A program made the position numbers and the translations under genes. From Chlamydiota bacterium (GTDB taxonomy: Bacteria; Chlamydiota; Chlamydiia; Chlamydiales; Simkaniaceae), in contig JAKQGT010000169.1 of the NCBI GenBank assembly GCA_029556005.1, positions 1-14,982 on the forward strand: a DNA stretch of 14,982 bases. Reading direction: 5' to 3'. The notes beneath the pieces are model-generated. The model did no database searches, was not told the origin of the DNA, and saw nothing but the letters and a program-made list of their open reading frames with translations. Shown one piece after another: positions 1 through 6,777 of the stretch (position 1 is the stretch's first letter; every line of letters starts with the position of its first letter).

Positions 1-1
1 T

Positions 2-94
2 GACCTCTTGTCTCATGGACAATGTGATCAAAATGAAAATGGAAAATCTGTTCAAAAATCGAAGAAATCAAATAAATCCTTAAATACTGGATAG
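2..94 (+). other. possible C-terminal tail of a gene entering from the left (uncertain)
   Basis: One frame is open from base 2 to a TAG at 92-94 and encodes about 30 residues rich in Lys, Ser, Asn and Gln, compatible with a polar C-terminal tail. The opposite strand is also open, from about base 144 to the window edge, giving a hydrophobic stretch with no ATG start. Both are short enough to be chance in AT-rich DNA. The TAG lies inside a GATAGGTTCA motif, and the rdgB stop codon at 13077-13079 sits in the same motif. Sequence left of the window is needed to decide, so this is a weak call. Confidence 0.25.
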
Positions 95-199
95 GTTCAT
101 CCTTTCTCCCTGTTGAGTCCTTTTGATTAACCAAAGTTAACTATTTTGTTATCTTATATTTCTTATTTCATTAAGTATTCAGAAATTTTATAAAAAAGT

Positions 200-229
200 T
201 TGAATGTTAATGAAATCATAGAATAGAAT
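200..229 (+). promoter_or_regulatory. putative sigma66/sigma70 promoter of the HTH gene
   Basis: TTGAAT (200-205) and TAGAAT (224-229) are separated by 18 bp, each close to the -35 and -10 consensus. The predicted start near 236 would give a leader of about 60 nt that contains the whole inverted repeat at 245-292. The surrounding DNA is very AT-rich, so chance hexamers are common. Confidence 0.4.
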
Positions 230-244
230 TTTGTTTCTTAACCA

Positions 245-292
245 TGAACCTATCACGAGTTAAAGGATTTATTTTCATTCGAGATAGGTTCA
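245..292 (+). repeat. 10-bp inverted repeat in the leader of the HTH gene
   Basis: TGAACCTATC (245-254) and GATAGGTTCA (283-292) are perfect inverted copies with 28 bases between them. The right arm contains AGG at 286-288, seven bases before the ATG at 296, and so is the only Shine-Dalgarno-like sequence. Folded in RNA, the arms would hide it. As DNA they could be two half-sites for the encoded HTH protein. A third exact copy is at 90-99. Confidence 0.6.
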
Positions 293-295
293 CAA

Positions 296-613
296 ATGAA
301 ACCTGGTTTGATGCTTTTAGAAGAATATCTTAAAAAATCTGGACTCAAAAAAAAGGCGTTTGCTCAGGCCGTTGAAATTAGCACGACTAATCTATGGAAA
401 ATTCTAAAAGGAATTTCCCGGCCTTCATTAAAAACTGCGAAAAAAATAGAAGAGTTTACTTTAGGCAAAGTGACAATGCATGAGCTTTTATTGGGGGAAA
501 AATCAAAAAATATTGGAGAAAAACCTTCGATCGAGAATCGCATTTTAGATTTAGAAAAACGTATTGAGCGATTGGAAAAGATTGAAAGTGAAAATGAAAA
601 TCTCATCTCATGA
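296..613 (+). CDS. small XRE-like helix-turn-helix regulator with a C-terminal coiled coil
   Basis: This 105-residue protein resembles Cro/C1-type DNA-binding proteins. Residues about 5-58 fit the helical fold: a YLKKSGLKKKAFAQAVEIS helix-turn-helix core, then a recognition-helix-like TTNLWKILKG segment and a SRPSLKTAKKIEEFT helix. Residues 79-103 form a Leu/Ile heptad-like charged helix, probably a dimerising coiled coil. A weak AGG ribosome site precedes the ATG and sits inside the inverted repeat 245-292, which suggests self-regulation. It could be an orphan antitoxin-like regulator, but no toxin gene is adjacent. It is surrounded by AT-rich DNA without other genes, as is common for acquired regulators. 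The fold is fairly clear; the targets are unknown. Confidence 0.75.
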   Translation: MKPGLMLLEEYLKKSGLKKKAFAQAVEISTTNLWKILKGISRPSLKTAKKIEEFTLGKVTMHELLLGEKSKNIGEKPSIENRILDLEKRIERLEKIESENENLIS

Positions 614-862
614 AGCTATCCTAATAAATTATTTCTAATCTTTTTGTGTTTTCAGAATCTTTAGAACCTTCATTTTTCCGTCTTATCATCCATGCAGTTC
701 CTAAATCTCCAAGAAAACACATAAAAATCCAACTTTTGAAGTTGTTTGAGTATACTTTGCGGTTAAGTTCATCGTAATGATTTGAAAAATAAAATAATTA
801 TTTAAAAAAACTTTTTGATCCTTATATTGAGGACAGAAGCGCAAGCAAACTAAGTAATATTT
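614..862. other. gene-free leader region upstream of the MOMP-like gene
   Basis: No convincing reading frame is seen on either strand. It holds a perfect 6+3+6 palindrome CAACTT-TTG-AAGTTG at 730-744, followed by TATACT at 751-756, which could be a -10 element. No good -35 lies 16-18 bp upstream, so if this is a promoter the palindrome may be an operator or activator site. The resulting leader would be about 100 nt. The rest is A/T runs. Confidence 0.35.
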
Positions 863-1939
863 GTGCAACTGTTGAAAAAAGTTTTTTTTATTTTTTTATT
901 TTTACAAATTGGCTTCTTAAGTGCATTAGAGACCAATTCTTCACGTATTACACGTTTAGAAAAAGAGATTGATGATTTAAGAGAAGAATTGCATGCGCTC
1001 ATGCTTTCGCAATCTCGTCCCAGTGCAAATCCCGATATCATGAGTGATGAGTGGTTTGTTTTTTTAGAACCACTTTATTGGTATCAACGAACCAATGGAA
1101 CTGCTTTTGCTTATAGTAATCATACCTTGTTAACATCTGTTCCCTTAAAAGGAAGAACAAAAGATATTGACTTTGGGTGGAGTTGGGGAATACGTGTTGG
1201 AGGGGGAAAAAACATTGATTACGATAAATGGGATTTAAGTGCGTCATTTCTCTATTACAGTAATCATGTTTCCGGAACAGCGAAATCGGGGCAAGCCAGT
1301 ACCCTCATTCCCTTACGTGGTGCAATCATCACTCAAACGGGAGTAACACATGCTAAGTCCTCTTATGCATTAGATTTTTATAATTTAGATGTTGAGTTGG
1401 GACGTCACTATTACGTAAGTGCTAAACTCTCTTTTCGCCCCTTTATTGGGGGTAAAAGTGCGTGGATTGATCAAAGGCAAATGATTCGCTACACTGGGGG
1501 ATCTCTTGCCCTCAATACAGCCCATGTCAAAGACTACTGTGATTATTGGGGAGTTGGAACAAAAGGAGGCGTAAACACCCGATGGTTTATTGGGAATGGT
1601 TGGCATATTGATGCCTTAATAGCAGGAGCCCTTCTCTATGGGTATTTTGATATCGAACATTGTGAACGGGTCACTCCCAGTCCTTTAGATCACATCAAGC
1701 TAGAAGACAATAAACATCGCTTTGTTCCCATGATACAATGGCGCTTAGGTTTGAGTTGGGGGTCCTATTTTAATAGAAAACAAAATTATTTGAATCTTTC
1801 TGCTGCGTACGAAGGGATGTATTGGTGGCGACAAAATCAAATGCTCAAAATCTATGAGTATACAGCCGTGCGCTATGATAATTTTGCAGAAGATCTCTCT
1901 ATGCATGGGTTGACCCTGTCTGTAAAATTATATTTTTAA
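863..1939 (+). CDS. MOMP-like beta-barrel outer-membrane protein (Legionella-OMP-like family)
   Basis: This 358-residue protein starts with a signal peptide (Lys pair at 5-6, hydrophobic core about 7-20, cleavage near SA-LE). Residues 28-47 form a short charged coiled coil (RITRLEKEIDDLREELHALM). After this come alternating aromatic and polar beta strands and a terminal phenylalanine (LTLSVKLYF), the usual BamA signal of outer-membrane barrels. The coiled-coil-then-barrel layout matches the MOMP-like porins expanded in Simkania and related to the Legionella major outer-membrane protein. It probably serves as a pore and surface antigen. The start is GTG, with an in-frame stop four codons upstream. 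No good ribosome-binding site is near; GAGG at 829-832 is too far. The subfamily call is by recognition, not alignment. Confidence 0.8.
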   Translation: MQLLKKVFFIFLFLQIGFLSALETNSSRITRLEKEIDDLREELHALMLSQSRPSANPDIMSDEWFVFLEPLYWYQRTNGTAFAYSNHTLLTSVPLKGRTKDIDFGWSWGIRVGGGKNIDYDKWDLSASFLYYSNHVSGTAKSGQASTLIPLRGAIITQTGVTHAKSSYALDFYNLDVELGRHYYVSAKLSFRPFIGGKSAWIDQRQMIRYTGGSLALNTAHVKDYCDYWGVGTKGGVNTRWFIGNGWHIDALIAGALLYGYFDIEHCERVTPSPLDHIKLEDNKHRFVPMIQWRLGLSWGSYFNRKQNYLNLSAAYEGMYWWRQNQMLKIYEYTAVRYDNFAEDLSMHGLTLSVKLYF

Positions 1940-2100
1940 CCTGGGTTTTGAGTTTTTGTTATGGAGAATCTGAGAGTTTTTTTATTAGATTTTTGTTTGT
2001 TTTCATGAAGGAAAGGGCCAAAGGGTCCTTTTCAAGTGAAAACAAGCAAAAAGAAAGAGAAAAAACTCTGAGACTCAATAAGAAGAACCCAAAACGCAGG
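1940..2100. repeat. 161-bp imperfect palindrome with flanking 7-bp direct repeats (MITE-like)
   Basis: The left arm beginning CCTGGGTTTTGAG pairs almost end to end with the right arm ending ACCCAAAACGCAGG. Roughly four of five bases pair, with a tip at about 2012-2030 formed by AAGGGCC and GGTCCTT around a 4-base loop. TTTTTAA occurs directly on both sides (1933-1939 and 2101-2107), as a target duplication would. The left copy supplies the stop codon of the porin gene. The T run after the right arm could also end transcription of that gene. No transposase lies nearby. Confidence 0.75.
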
Positions 2101-2116
2101 TTTTTAATTTAATTCG

Positions 2117-2145
2117 TTGAAAGCAATCTTTCTTGCCTCTATAAT
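2117..2145 (+). promoter_or_regulatory. strong sigma66/sigma70 promoter of the Inc-like gene
   Basis: TTGAAA (2117-2122) and a perfect TATAAT (2140-2145) are separated by the ideal 17 bp. Transcription should start near 2152, giving a leader of about 23 nt. GGAG at 2163-2166 lies 8 bases before the ATG at 2175. This is the best promoter in the window, and it begins 16 bp after the end of the palindrome. Confidence 0.8.
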
Positions 2146-2174
2146 TATTCCGAATTTTTATTGGAGTAATTATT

Positions 2175-3398
2175 ATGTCAGCAGTTGACTTTGTTTTAGA
2201 AGGGCCTTCTGGGGATAGTTTTGAAACGGTAGACTTTGGAAGAAAGGAAGAAGCACAGGTTTCTCTTTTAGAAAGTGGTCCTTCCTATAGCGATTCTCGC
2301 AAGGAAGTTTCAAAAGCTTTAAATGAGCGCATTGTTGAGATCATTCGAGAAGATCGCTCCCAATTCATCATTGATAATGCTGTAAATGTCATCGATGTAT
2401 CCAAGCAAACCCGCCAAAGTAGAATCGAATTCTGGGAGTCGCGACGTTTTGAGATGTATTGTGTCGGCGCAACAGGATTAGCTGGAGCGATGGGTTCAGC
2501 CGCTTTAGCAATGTTTGGAGCTCCCATTATTGGAGTCGCAAGTTTAGCAGTCTCTATTTTCGTTTCTGTGATGGGTTTTAAACGGGCAGGCCAAGCTTCA
2601 GAACAGATCAATCAATGGCAAATAGATCTTCCTACAGCAATTGCAGCAGAGAGAAAAGAGGTATTTGATCGTGGCTTTCTCGTTGCTTTATCCAATGGCG
2701 TTCCCAAACCCTACACCGTTGTGTTAAATCAATTAGAGTTACTCGGTCTCCATTACGAATATTTTTGCCAATTTGTGAGTCGTTTAAGAGAAGCTGTCAC
2801 TCATCAGGATAGAGTACGCTTAATTGAAGCCTCGATTTCTAAAGGGCCTTTAAGCCCAGAGGCTCTAAAAGTGGCCCAATTTTCAGCGCAACATTTTCAG
2901 TATTTAAGCGCTTACCTGAATGCCTATAATCAAGTTGTGGGAGATATCCAACGCATTATGGGTGCAGCGCGTGAACAACAAGCAGCCATGCGCAGAGAAA
3001 TTGAAGGACGCATTGCACAAATTGAAAAAGAGAAAAAAGAGGCGTTGCAACCATGTCAGGAGCGGTTTAATTTGCAAAAAGAGCGTTTAGATAGACAACG
3101 ATTAGAAGCGCTAAGAAACCAACCACAAGAAGGGGATATTGCCGCCTATCGTAAGTTTATCGAGCAAGAATATAAAGATGCGCTCCGCTTGCTAGAAATC
3201 AATTTCAACCAAGAGAAAAACACCATTTCTCGTCCCTTTGATGAACAGATTCGAAGAGAGCGAGAGCTACTAGAGATCTATTCGAAAAACATCGATAATT
3301 TTAAAGCTGAGCAACTCCTTCCCTACTTTAATCCTATCGCTCAAGTTCAAATAGACACCTTAGCAGAGTATCAGCGGTTGTTTGTGCAAGCCTACTGA
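2175..3398 (+). CDS. putative inclusion-membrane (Inc-like) protein with coiled coil
   Basis: I do not recognise a named family for this 407-residue protein. It has no N-terminal signal peptide. Residues about 95-134 form a bilobed hydrophobic segment: two small-residue-rich helices separated by a short GAPIIG turn. That is the hallmark of chlamydial Inc proteins, which the type III system places in the inclusion membrane. The first 90 residues are polar. Residues about 255-375 are highly charged and helical (for example EGRIAQIEKEKKEAL), a probable coiled coil facing the host cytosol. A consensus promoter and a good ribosome site precede it, so expression is probably strong. It is monocistronic and overlaps the convergent lipoprotein gene by 7 bp. 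The topology is visible; the Inc role is inferred. Confidence 0.65.
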   Translation: MSAVDFVLEGPSGDSFETVDFGRKEEAQVSLLESGPSYSDSRKEVSKALNERIVEIIREDRSQFIIDNAVNVIDVSKQTRQSRIEFWESRRFEMYCVGATGLAGAMGSAALAMFGAPIIGVASLAVSIFVSVMGFKRAGQASEQINQWQIDLPTAIAAERKEVFDRGFLVALSNGVPKPYTVVLNQLELLGLHYEYFCQFVSRLREAVTHQDRVRLIEASISKGPLSPEALKVAQFSAQHFQYLSAYLNAYNQVVGDIQRIMGAAREQQAAMRREIEGRIAQIEKEKKEALQPCQERFNLQKERLDRQRLEALRNQPQEGDIAAYRKFIEQEYKDALRLLEINFNQEKNTISRPFDEQIRRERELLEIYSKNIDNFKAEQLLPYFNPIAQVQIDTLAEYQRLFVQAY

Positions 3399-3633
3399 AT
3401 GCTTGCATCTAAAGCGATCAGATAGGGGCGGCTTTGTGACCGTCCATCAATTATCTTTTTCCCATCTTCCGTATGATAAGCTGTGAGTTGGATCACAATC
3501 GCATGCATTTGATCTTTGGGGGGCTAAAGCTTTTCGTCGTTGCCTCTTTACAAAAAGCTGGATCTTCTCCCTTTTCACAACCGGTGAGAAGGAAGCTTAA
3601 TAGAAGAATTAGGCATGTTTTGAATAGCTTCAT
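3392..3633 (-). pseudogene. small lipoprotein gene interrupted by a -1 shift at a C6 run
   Basis: ATG at 3633 opens a lipoprotein signal peptide (Lys at 2 and 5, Leu-rich core, lipobox LLTGC with Cys19). The frame runs to residue 40 and then stops early at 3493-3495, giving only 46 residues. A second frame continues the protein as HAIVIQLTAYHTEDGKK and so on to TAG at 3392-3394. The switch lies at six Cs on the coding strand (3518-3523 as G on plus). One more C would join both parts into an 80-residue lipoprotein. It follows acyP by 33 bp, so it is the last gene of the yggT-dus-acyP operon. It may be a recent pseudogene, a phase-variable gene, a frameshifting gene or a sequencing error. The function is unknown. 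Confidence 0.75.
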
Positions 3634-3640
3634 ATTCGGG

Positions 3641-3664
3641 TTATATAGCTAAATTTATTTAAAA
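3641..3664. repeat. single arm related to the 9252-9342 palindrome
   Basis: These 24 bases match the arm at 9322-9345, read on the opposite strand, with one mismatch, including an exact 15-base core TTATATAGCTAAATT. Only one arm is present here. It lies between acyP and the lipoprotein gene, where TATATAA on the minus strand could also act as a -10 element. The AT-rich sequence weakens the statistical case. Confidence 0.5.
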
Positions 3665-3666
3665 AT

Positions 3667-3954
3667 TCAATGCTTGATCTGAAAAGAGGAAAATTCTTGT
3701 TTGCGGATGTGAGAGGTTTTGCTCACCGATTCAATGTGAATAGGAGGGGGCTCTTTTTTTAACGCTGCGATGAGAGAATCAACGTTCCCGCTTGTGATGC
3801 AAATCTCAACGCTTCCATCCGATAAGTTACGTACATATCCCCGAATTCCCAAGCGATCTGCAAGACGCTTTGTGGTGGCGCGAAAAAAAACACCCTGAAC
3901 GGTCCCTTTAACAATCAGGAGCGTTTCTGTTGAAGGTGGTGTTTGTCCAGTCAT
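3667..3954 (-). CDS. acyP: acylphosphatase
   Basis: This cytoplasmic enzyme hydrolyses acyl phosphates such as carbamoyl phosphate and 1,3-bisphosphoglycerate. The 95 residues carry both signatures of the family: VKGTVQGVFFR (residues 15-25, catalytic Arg25) and GYVRNLSDGSVEI (39-51, catalytic Asn43). Size and fold order match the usual 90-100 residues. The only in-frame start before the domain is the ATG at 3954, which lies inside the end of dus, so the genes overlap by 47 bp. There is no clear ribosome-binding site, and translation probably depends on ribosomes finishing dus. A short C-terminal tail follows the core. The identification is firm. Confidence 0.93.
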   Translation of the reverse strand: MTGQTPPSTETLLIVKGTVQGVFFRATTKRLADRLGIRGYVRNLSDGSVEICITSGNVDSLIAALKKEPPPIHIESVSKTSHIRKQEFSSFQIKH

Positions 3955-4912
3955 AGTCTAAAATCAAAGTTTTTACTTCTTGGATATCTTTTGCATGATT
4001 GAGAGATTCACGCAATTTTTTTGTCCCTTGACCACTCCGTAAATACCAACACCCTACGCGTCGCATATCAAGTAAGGCTTTCCGATCTGTTTGGTAGGCA
4101 GAGATATACTCCATATGCTCTAAAAGATGGGCGCGCACATCGGGAGTCTCTAGAGGCATTCCCCGATCAAACTGTCTGATATCCTCTACGATCCAAGGTT
4201 TTCCAAATGTTCCTCTAGAAACTAAGATTCCATCACATCCAGATTGGGTAAAAAGGTCGTGTGCAGCCTCAGGGTCGAACACATCTCCATTTCCAATGAC
4301 GTAAATGGAAGAAGCAGCTTCCTTACATTTTCGAATATGATCCCAATTCGCTTTTCCAGTGTATTTTTGCTGCCGCGTTCTTCCGTGGATGGAGATCGCT
4401 TTGGCTCCCGCCGCTTCCGCTATCTTTGTGATTTCGGGAGCATTAATAGAGGTATCATCCCATCCAGCGCGGATCTTGACTGTAACGGGAATCGAAACAG
4501 CAGCCACCATATTAGAGATCACTTCTCCGATGAGCTCGGGATTTTTGAGCATTCCAGAGCCACTTCCGTCTTTCGTTACCTTATCGACTGGGCATCCACA
4601 GTTGAGATCGACCACATCAAATCCAAGCTCTTCAATAATCCGGGCGCAGGGAGCTGCCATTTTGGGTTTACTTCCACAAATTTGTCCTCCAATAGGGCGC
4701 ATAGAGGGGTCATAATCTAGCAAGTGATAGGTCGAGGGTTCATGGCGGATAAGGGCATCCATCTTGACCATTTCGCAAAACATGAGGCCTGGCCTGTAAC
4801 GAGCAGCCATCTGGCGAAAAGGATAATCCGAACATCCTGCAAGGGGGGAATAAAAAATATTCGAGGGGAGGGAAAGCTTTCCCAGTTGAAGAGGTTTAAC
4901 GAAACGGTTCAT
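3908..4912 (-). CDS. dus: tRNA-dihydrouridine synthase (DusB-like)
   Basis: This FMN enzyme reduces uridines in the tRNA D-loop using NADPH. The 334 residues form a TIM barrel followed by a small helical domain. Visible signatures are YSPLAGCSDYPFR (21-33, FMN site), GGQICG (75-80), VVDLNCGCPVDKV (100-112, with Cys107 the catalytic acid), KIRAGW (146-151), SIHGRTR (174-180) and IGNGDV (206-211). These fit the DusB branch. It starts within a 4-bp ATGA overlap with the end of yggT and its end overlaps acyP, so the three form one transcript. Which uridine is modified cannot be read from the sequence. Confidence 0.93.
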   Translation of the reverse strand: MNRFVKPLQLGKLSLPSNIFYSPLAGCSDYPFRQMAARYRPGLMFCEMVKMDALIRHEPSTYHLLDYDPSMRPIGGQICGSKPKMAAPCARIIEELGFDVVDLNCGCPVDKVTKDGSGSGMLKNPELIGEVISNMVAAVSIPVTVKIRAGWDDTSINAPEITKIAEAAGAKAISIHGRTRQQKYTGKANWDHIRKCKEAASSIYVIGNGDVFDPEAAHDLFTQSGCDGILVSRGTFGKPWIVEDIRQFDRGMPLETPDVRAHLLEHMEYISAYQTDRKALLDMRRVGCWYLRSGQGTKKLRESLNHAKDIQEVKTLILDYDWTNTTFNRNAPDC

Positions 4913-5166
4913 AGGATCAGCATGAGTAAAAGCTTTTGCGCGAGTTGCAGAACGAAAAAACCAATGAGTGGGCTTAGATCTAAGACCCCTCCAATAGGGG
5001 GAATAAACCGACGGAAAATATTCAGATAAGGATCAGTATAATGGGCGATGAAATGCATAAACCTTGAGTGCTGCAGGTTAGGGAACCAAGACCCGAAGAT
5101 ACGAATCACAATCAGAAGAGAATAGACCGTGAAGACTAAACGAATGATATAAACAAGGTAAATCAT
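4909..5166 (-). CDS. yggT: YggT family inner-membrane protein
   Basis: The 85-residue protein has two hydrophobic segments, about 1-23 and 63-85, joined by a polar loop. It carries the family pattern RIFGSWFP near residue 22 and DPYLNIFRRFIPP near 45. YggT proteins (YlmG in Gram-positives and chloroplasts) are single-domain membrane proteins linked to envelope and cell-division functions, without a settled biochemical role. It is the first gene of the yggT-dus-acyP-lipoprotein operon and shares ATGA with dus. The start ATG at 5166 has no clear ribosome-binding site. The family assignment is good; the function is open. Confidence 0.88.
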   Translation of the reverse strand: MIYLVYIIRLVFTVYSLLIVIRIFGSWFPNLQHSRFMHFIAHYTDPYLNIFRRFIPPIGGVLDLSPLIGFFVLQLAQKLLLMLIL

Positions 5167-5227
5167 AGAGCAAAGGATAACAAACTTTAGGAAAAACTTC
5201 CAGTGGTCCTTAACAAAAAATTCTTTG

Positions 5228-5280
5228 AGTATAATGGGTTTAACACCGGGGTTTAATTTTTCTTTCGATTTGTCTATACT
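5228..5280. promoter_or_regulatory. putative back-to-back promoters between yggT and the 5305 operon
   Basis: On plus, TTTAAT (5252-5257) and TATACT (5275-5280) are 17 bp apart and would start transcription about 18 bp before the ATG at 5305. On minus, TTAAAC (5256-5251) and TATACT (5233-5228) are also 17 bp apart. The two would share nearly the same -35 bases, so they should compete for polymerase. The -35 hexamers are weak and the call is tentative. GGAAG and AGGG at 5294-5303 serve as the ribosome site for the plus gene. Confidence 0.4.
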
Positions 5281-5304
5281 CTTACACTTTTACGGAAGTA
5301 GGGT

Positions 5305-6777
5305 ATGCAAGTTGTCGGTCTCCATAAAGAAGAGCTAGAATTTCAAGTTGCTTGTTTAAGTGAGCAGAAAGGACAGGTGATCCTGGAGTTTCTCGAAAGA
5401 AGAGAAGGGCCCCTCTCTATTAGTAAAGAGATGCTAGTTGTCGCTGGGGTCGATGGGCACGATCTCTTGATTCGTCAGTTAAGATCCCCTTTAAGAAAAA
5501 AACAAGCTCTGCATAAGACCCTTCCCTTTCAACTCGAAGCCCTCATCCCTTACTCCTTAGATGAGGTCATTGTCAAGCCGATTTACATGCGAGAAAAAGA
5601 GGAAACTCTAGGGACTTTTTTTACGGTTCCTAAGAAATTTTTTGAAAAATTTCTTCATACCTACCAAGAGAGAGGAGTGGATCCCGAATGGGTCTCAGTT
5701 GTCCCAATGGCACTCTTGCGCTTTGGGGAGTTTACCTGTCCCGATGCCCCCTCTCTAGTGATTTTCCACGTAGGGAAGATCAGGACGCAAATCATTTCAG
5801 TAAAAATGGGGATGATTGAAAGTCATCTAACCCTCCCTATGGGAGCCCAAGATTTTCACACTGCCTGTACTCAAGATAATTGTTTTGAACTGACGCATGT
5901 TAAAGAAAAGAGCTCCCCTCATCTTTTTGAGCTTTTAAGTCGATTGCGTCGAGAAGTGGATCGAGCCTTTTGTTTTTTGGCCCAAAAGGAAGAGGAAGAA
6001 AGCATCCATCCTGTCCTTTTTTGTGGGGAGATGGCCTCTCAAATCGAGCGTGCTCTATTGGAAGAGGGAGCGTTTAGATTTTCTCCTCTCGAAATTCAAG
6101 GCTATCGCGGTTTTGATGCCGAGGTTTTGCGTTCTTATGCCATTTCAATAGGTCTTTGTTTAGATGCTTTGAAAAATGATCAAAAAAGCATTCAATTGCG
6201 CCAAGGGGAATATATTTCCGAACCCCGTTTAAAAAAGATCAAAACAGGGCTGATAAAAGGGGGTGTTTTAGCAGGAATACTCTTTGCGTTAACAGCCTTT
6301 TGTTCCTCTATGTATTTTCAGAAAAAAAATCAGGAACTCTCCCATGAAATGGAAAGTTTAGCAATGGAATATGAAGGGGAAATGCCTGCATTAAAAGGGG
6401 TGAGGCTTGTTCAGGGAGCTCATGAAAAAATGGAGTTTATCGATCGGGAGCTCCGTTTACCAAAAAATCGTGATGGGTATTTTTCTCCCCCCCCTCTAGT
6501 CAGTGATTTCCTGACCTTTATTTCAACCCATCCGAAATTAGAGGGGATAGAGTTATTGCGGATTGAGTATGAACTCAAATCCTATCCGACACTCGATCGT
6601 CCTGATGGGGTTTATACGCCAAAAGTAAAGATTTTATTTACGACAGAAGAAGCGAAAAAAGCACGAGACTTTCATGATGCGATTGTAGAAGGAGGGGATT
6701 TGATCAAGAGTGATGCGGAAATAGAATGGAATCGAAAGGGAAGCGAATATGAAATTGCCTTTTTCCTTCAAGTTTGA
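5305..6777 (+). CDS. GspL/PilM-like inner-membrane assembly protein (CT646-like)
   Basis: This 490-residue protein has a cytoplasmic half (about 1-305) that reads like the actin-fold part of PilM/GspL proteins: VVAGVDGHDLLIRQL, then LPFQLEALIPYSLDEVIVKP (73-92), the usual 'fused helix plus IPY' block. A transmembrane helix lies at about 315-337 and is followed by a charged helix and a periplasmic region (about 375-490) with alternating strands, as in GspL or PilN. In such systems this protein links the cytoplasmic ATPase to the periplasmic platform. Position and order match, from memory, CT646 at the head of a CT646-CT649 cluster. It overlaps the next gene by 29 bp. The fold call is by pattern only. 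Confidence 0.65.
   Translation: MQVVGLHKEELEFQVACLSEQKGQVILEFLERREGPLSISKEMLVVAGVDGHDLLIRQLRSPLRKKQALHKTLPFQLEALIPYSLDEVIVKPIYMREKEETLGTFFTVPKKFFEKFLHTYQERGVDPEWVSVVPMALLRFGEFTCPDAPSLVIFHVGKIRTQIISVKMGMIESHLTLPMGAQDFHTACTQDNCFELTHVKEKSSPHLFELLSRLRREVDRAFCFLAQKEEEESIHPVLFCGEMASQIERALLEEGAFRFSPLEIQGYRGFDAEVLRSYAISIGLCLDALKNDQKSIQLRQGEYISEPRLKKIKTGLIKGGVLAGILFALTAFCSSMYFQKKNQELSHEMESLAMEYEGEMPALKGVRLVQGAHEKMEFIDRELRLPKNRDGYFSPPPLVSDFLTFISTHPKLEGIELLRIEYELKSYPTLDRPDGVYTPKVKILFTTEEAKKARDFHDAIVEGGDLIKSDAEIEWNRKGSEYEIAFFLQV

Noticed and set aside
2285..2611. Minus-strand 108-residue frame inside the Inc-like gene
   Set aside because: It is antisense to a well-supported gene with its own promoter and shows only the low-complexity pattern of a shadow.
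4244..4720. Long plus-strand reading frames (also 4359-4715) opposite dus
   Set aside because: They lie wholly antisense to a clear Dus protein, have no family features or ribosome sites and are mirror shadows of its codons.
5230..5235. A perfect TATAAT as promoter for the 5305 operon
   Set aside because: No -35-like hexamer lies 16-18 bp upstream, and TATACT at 5275-5280 is closer to the gene with a better-spaced partner.
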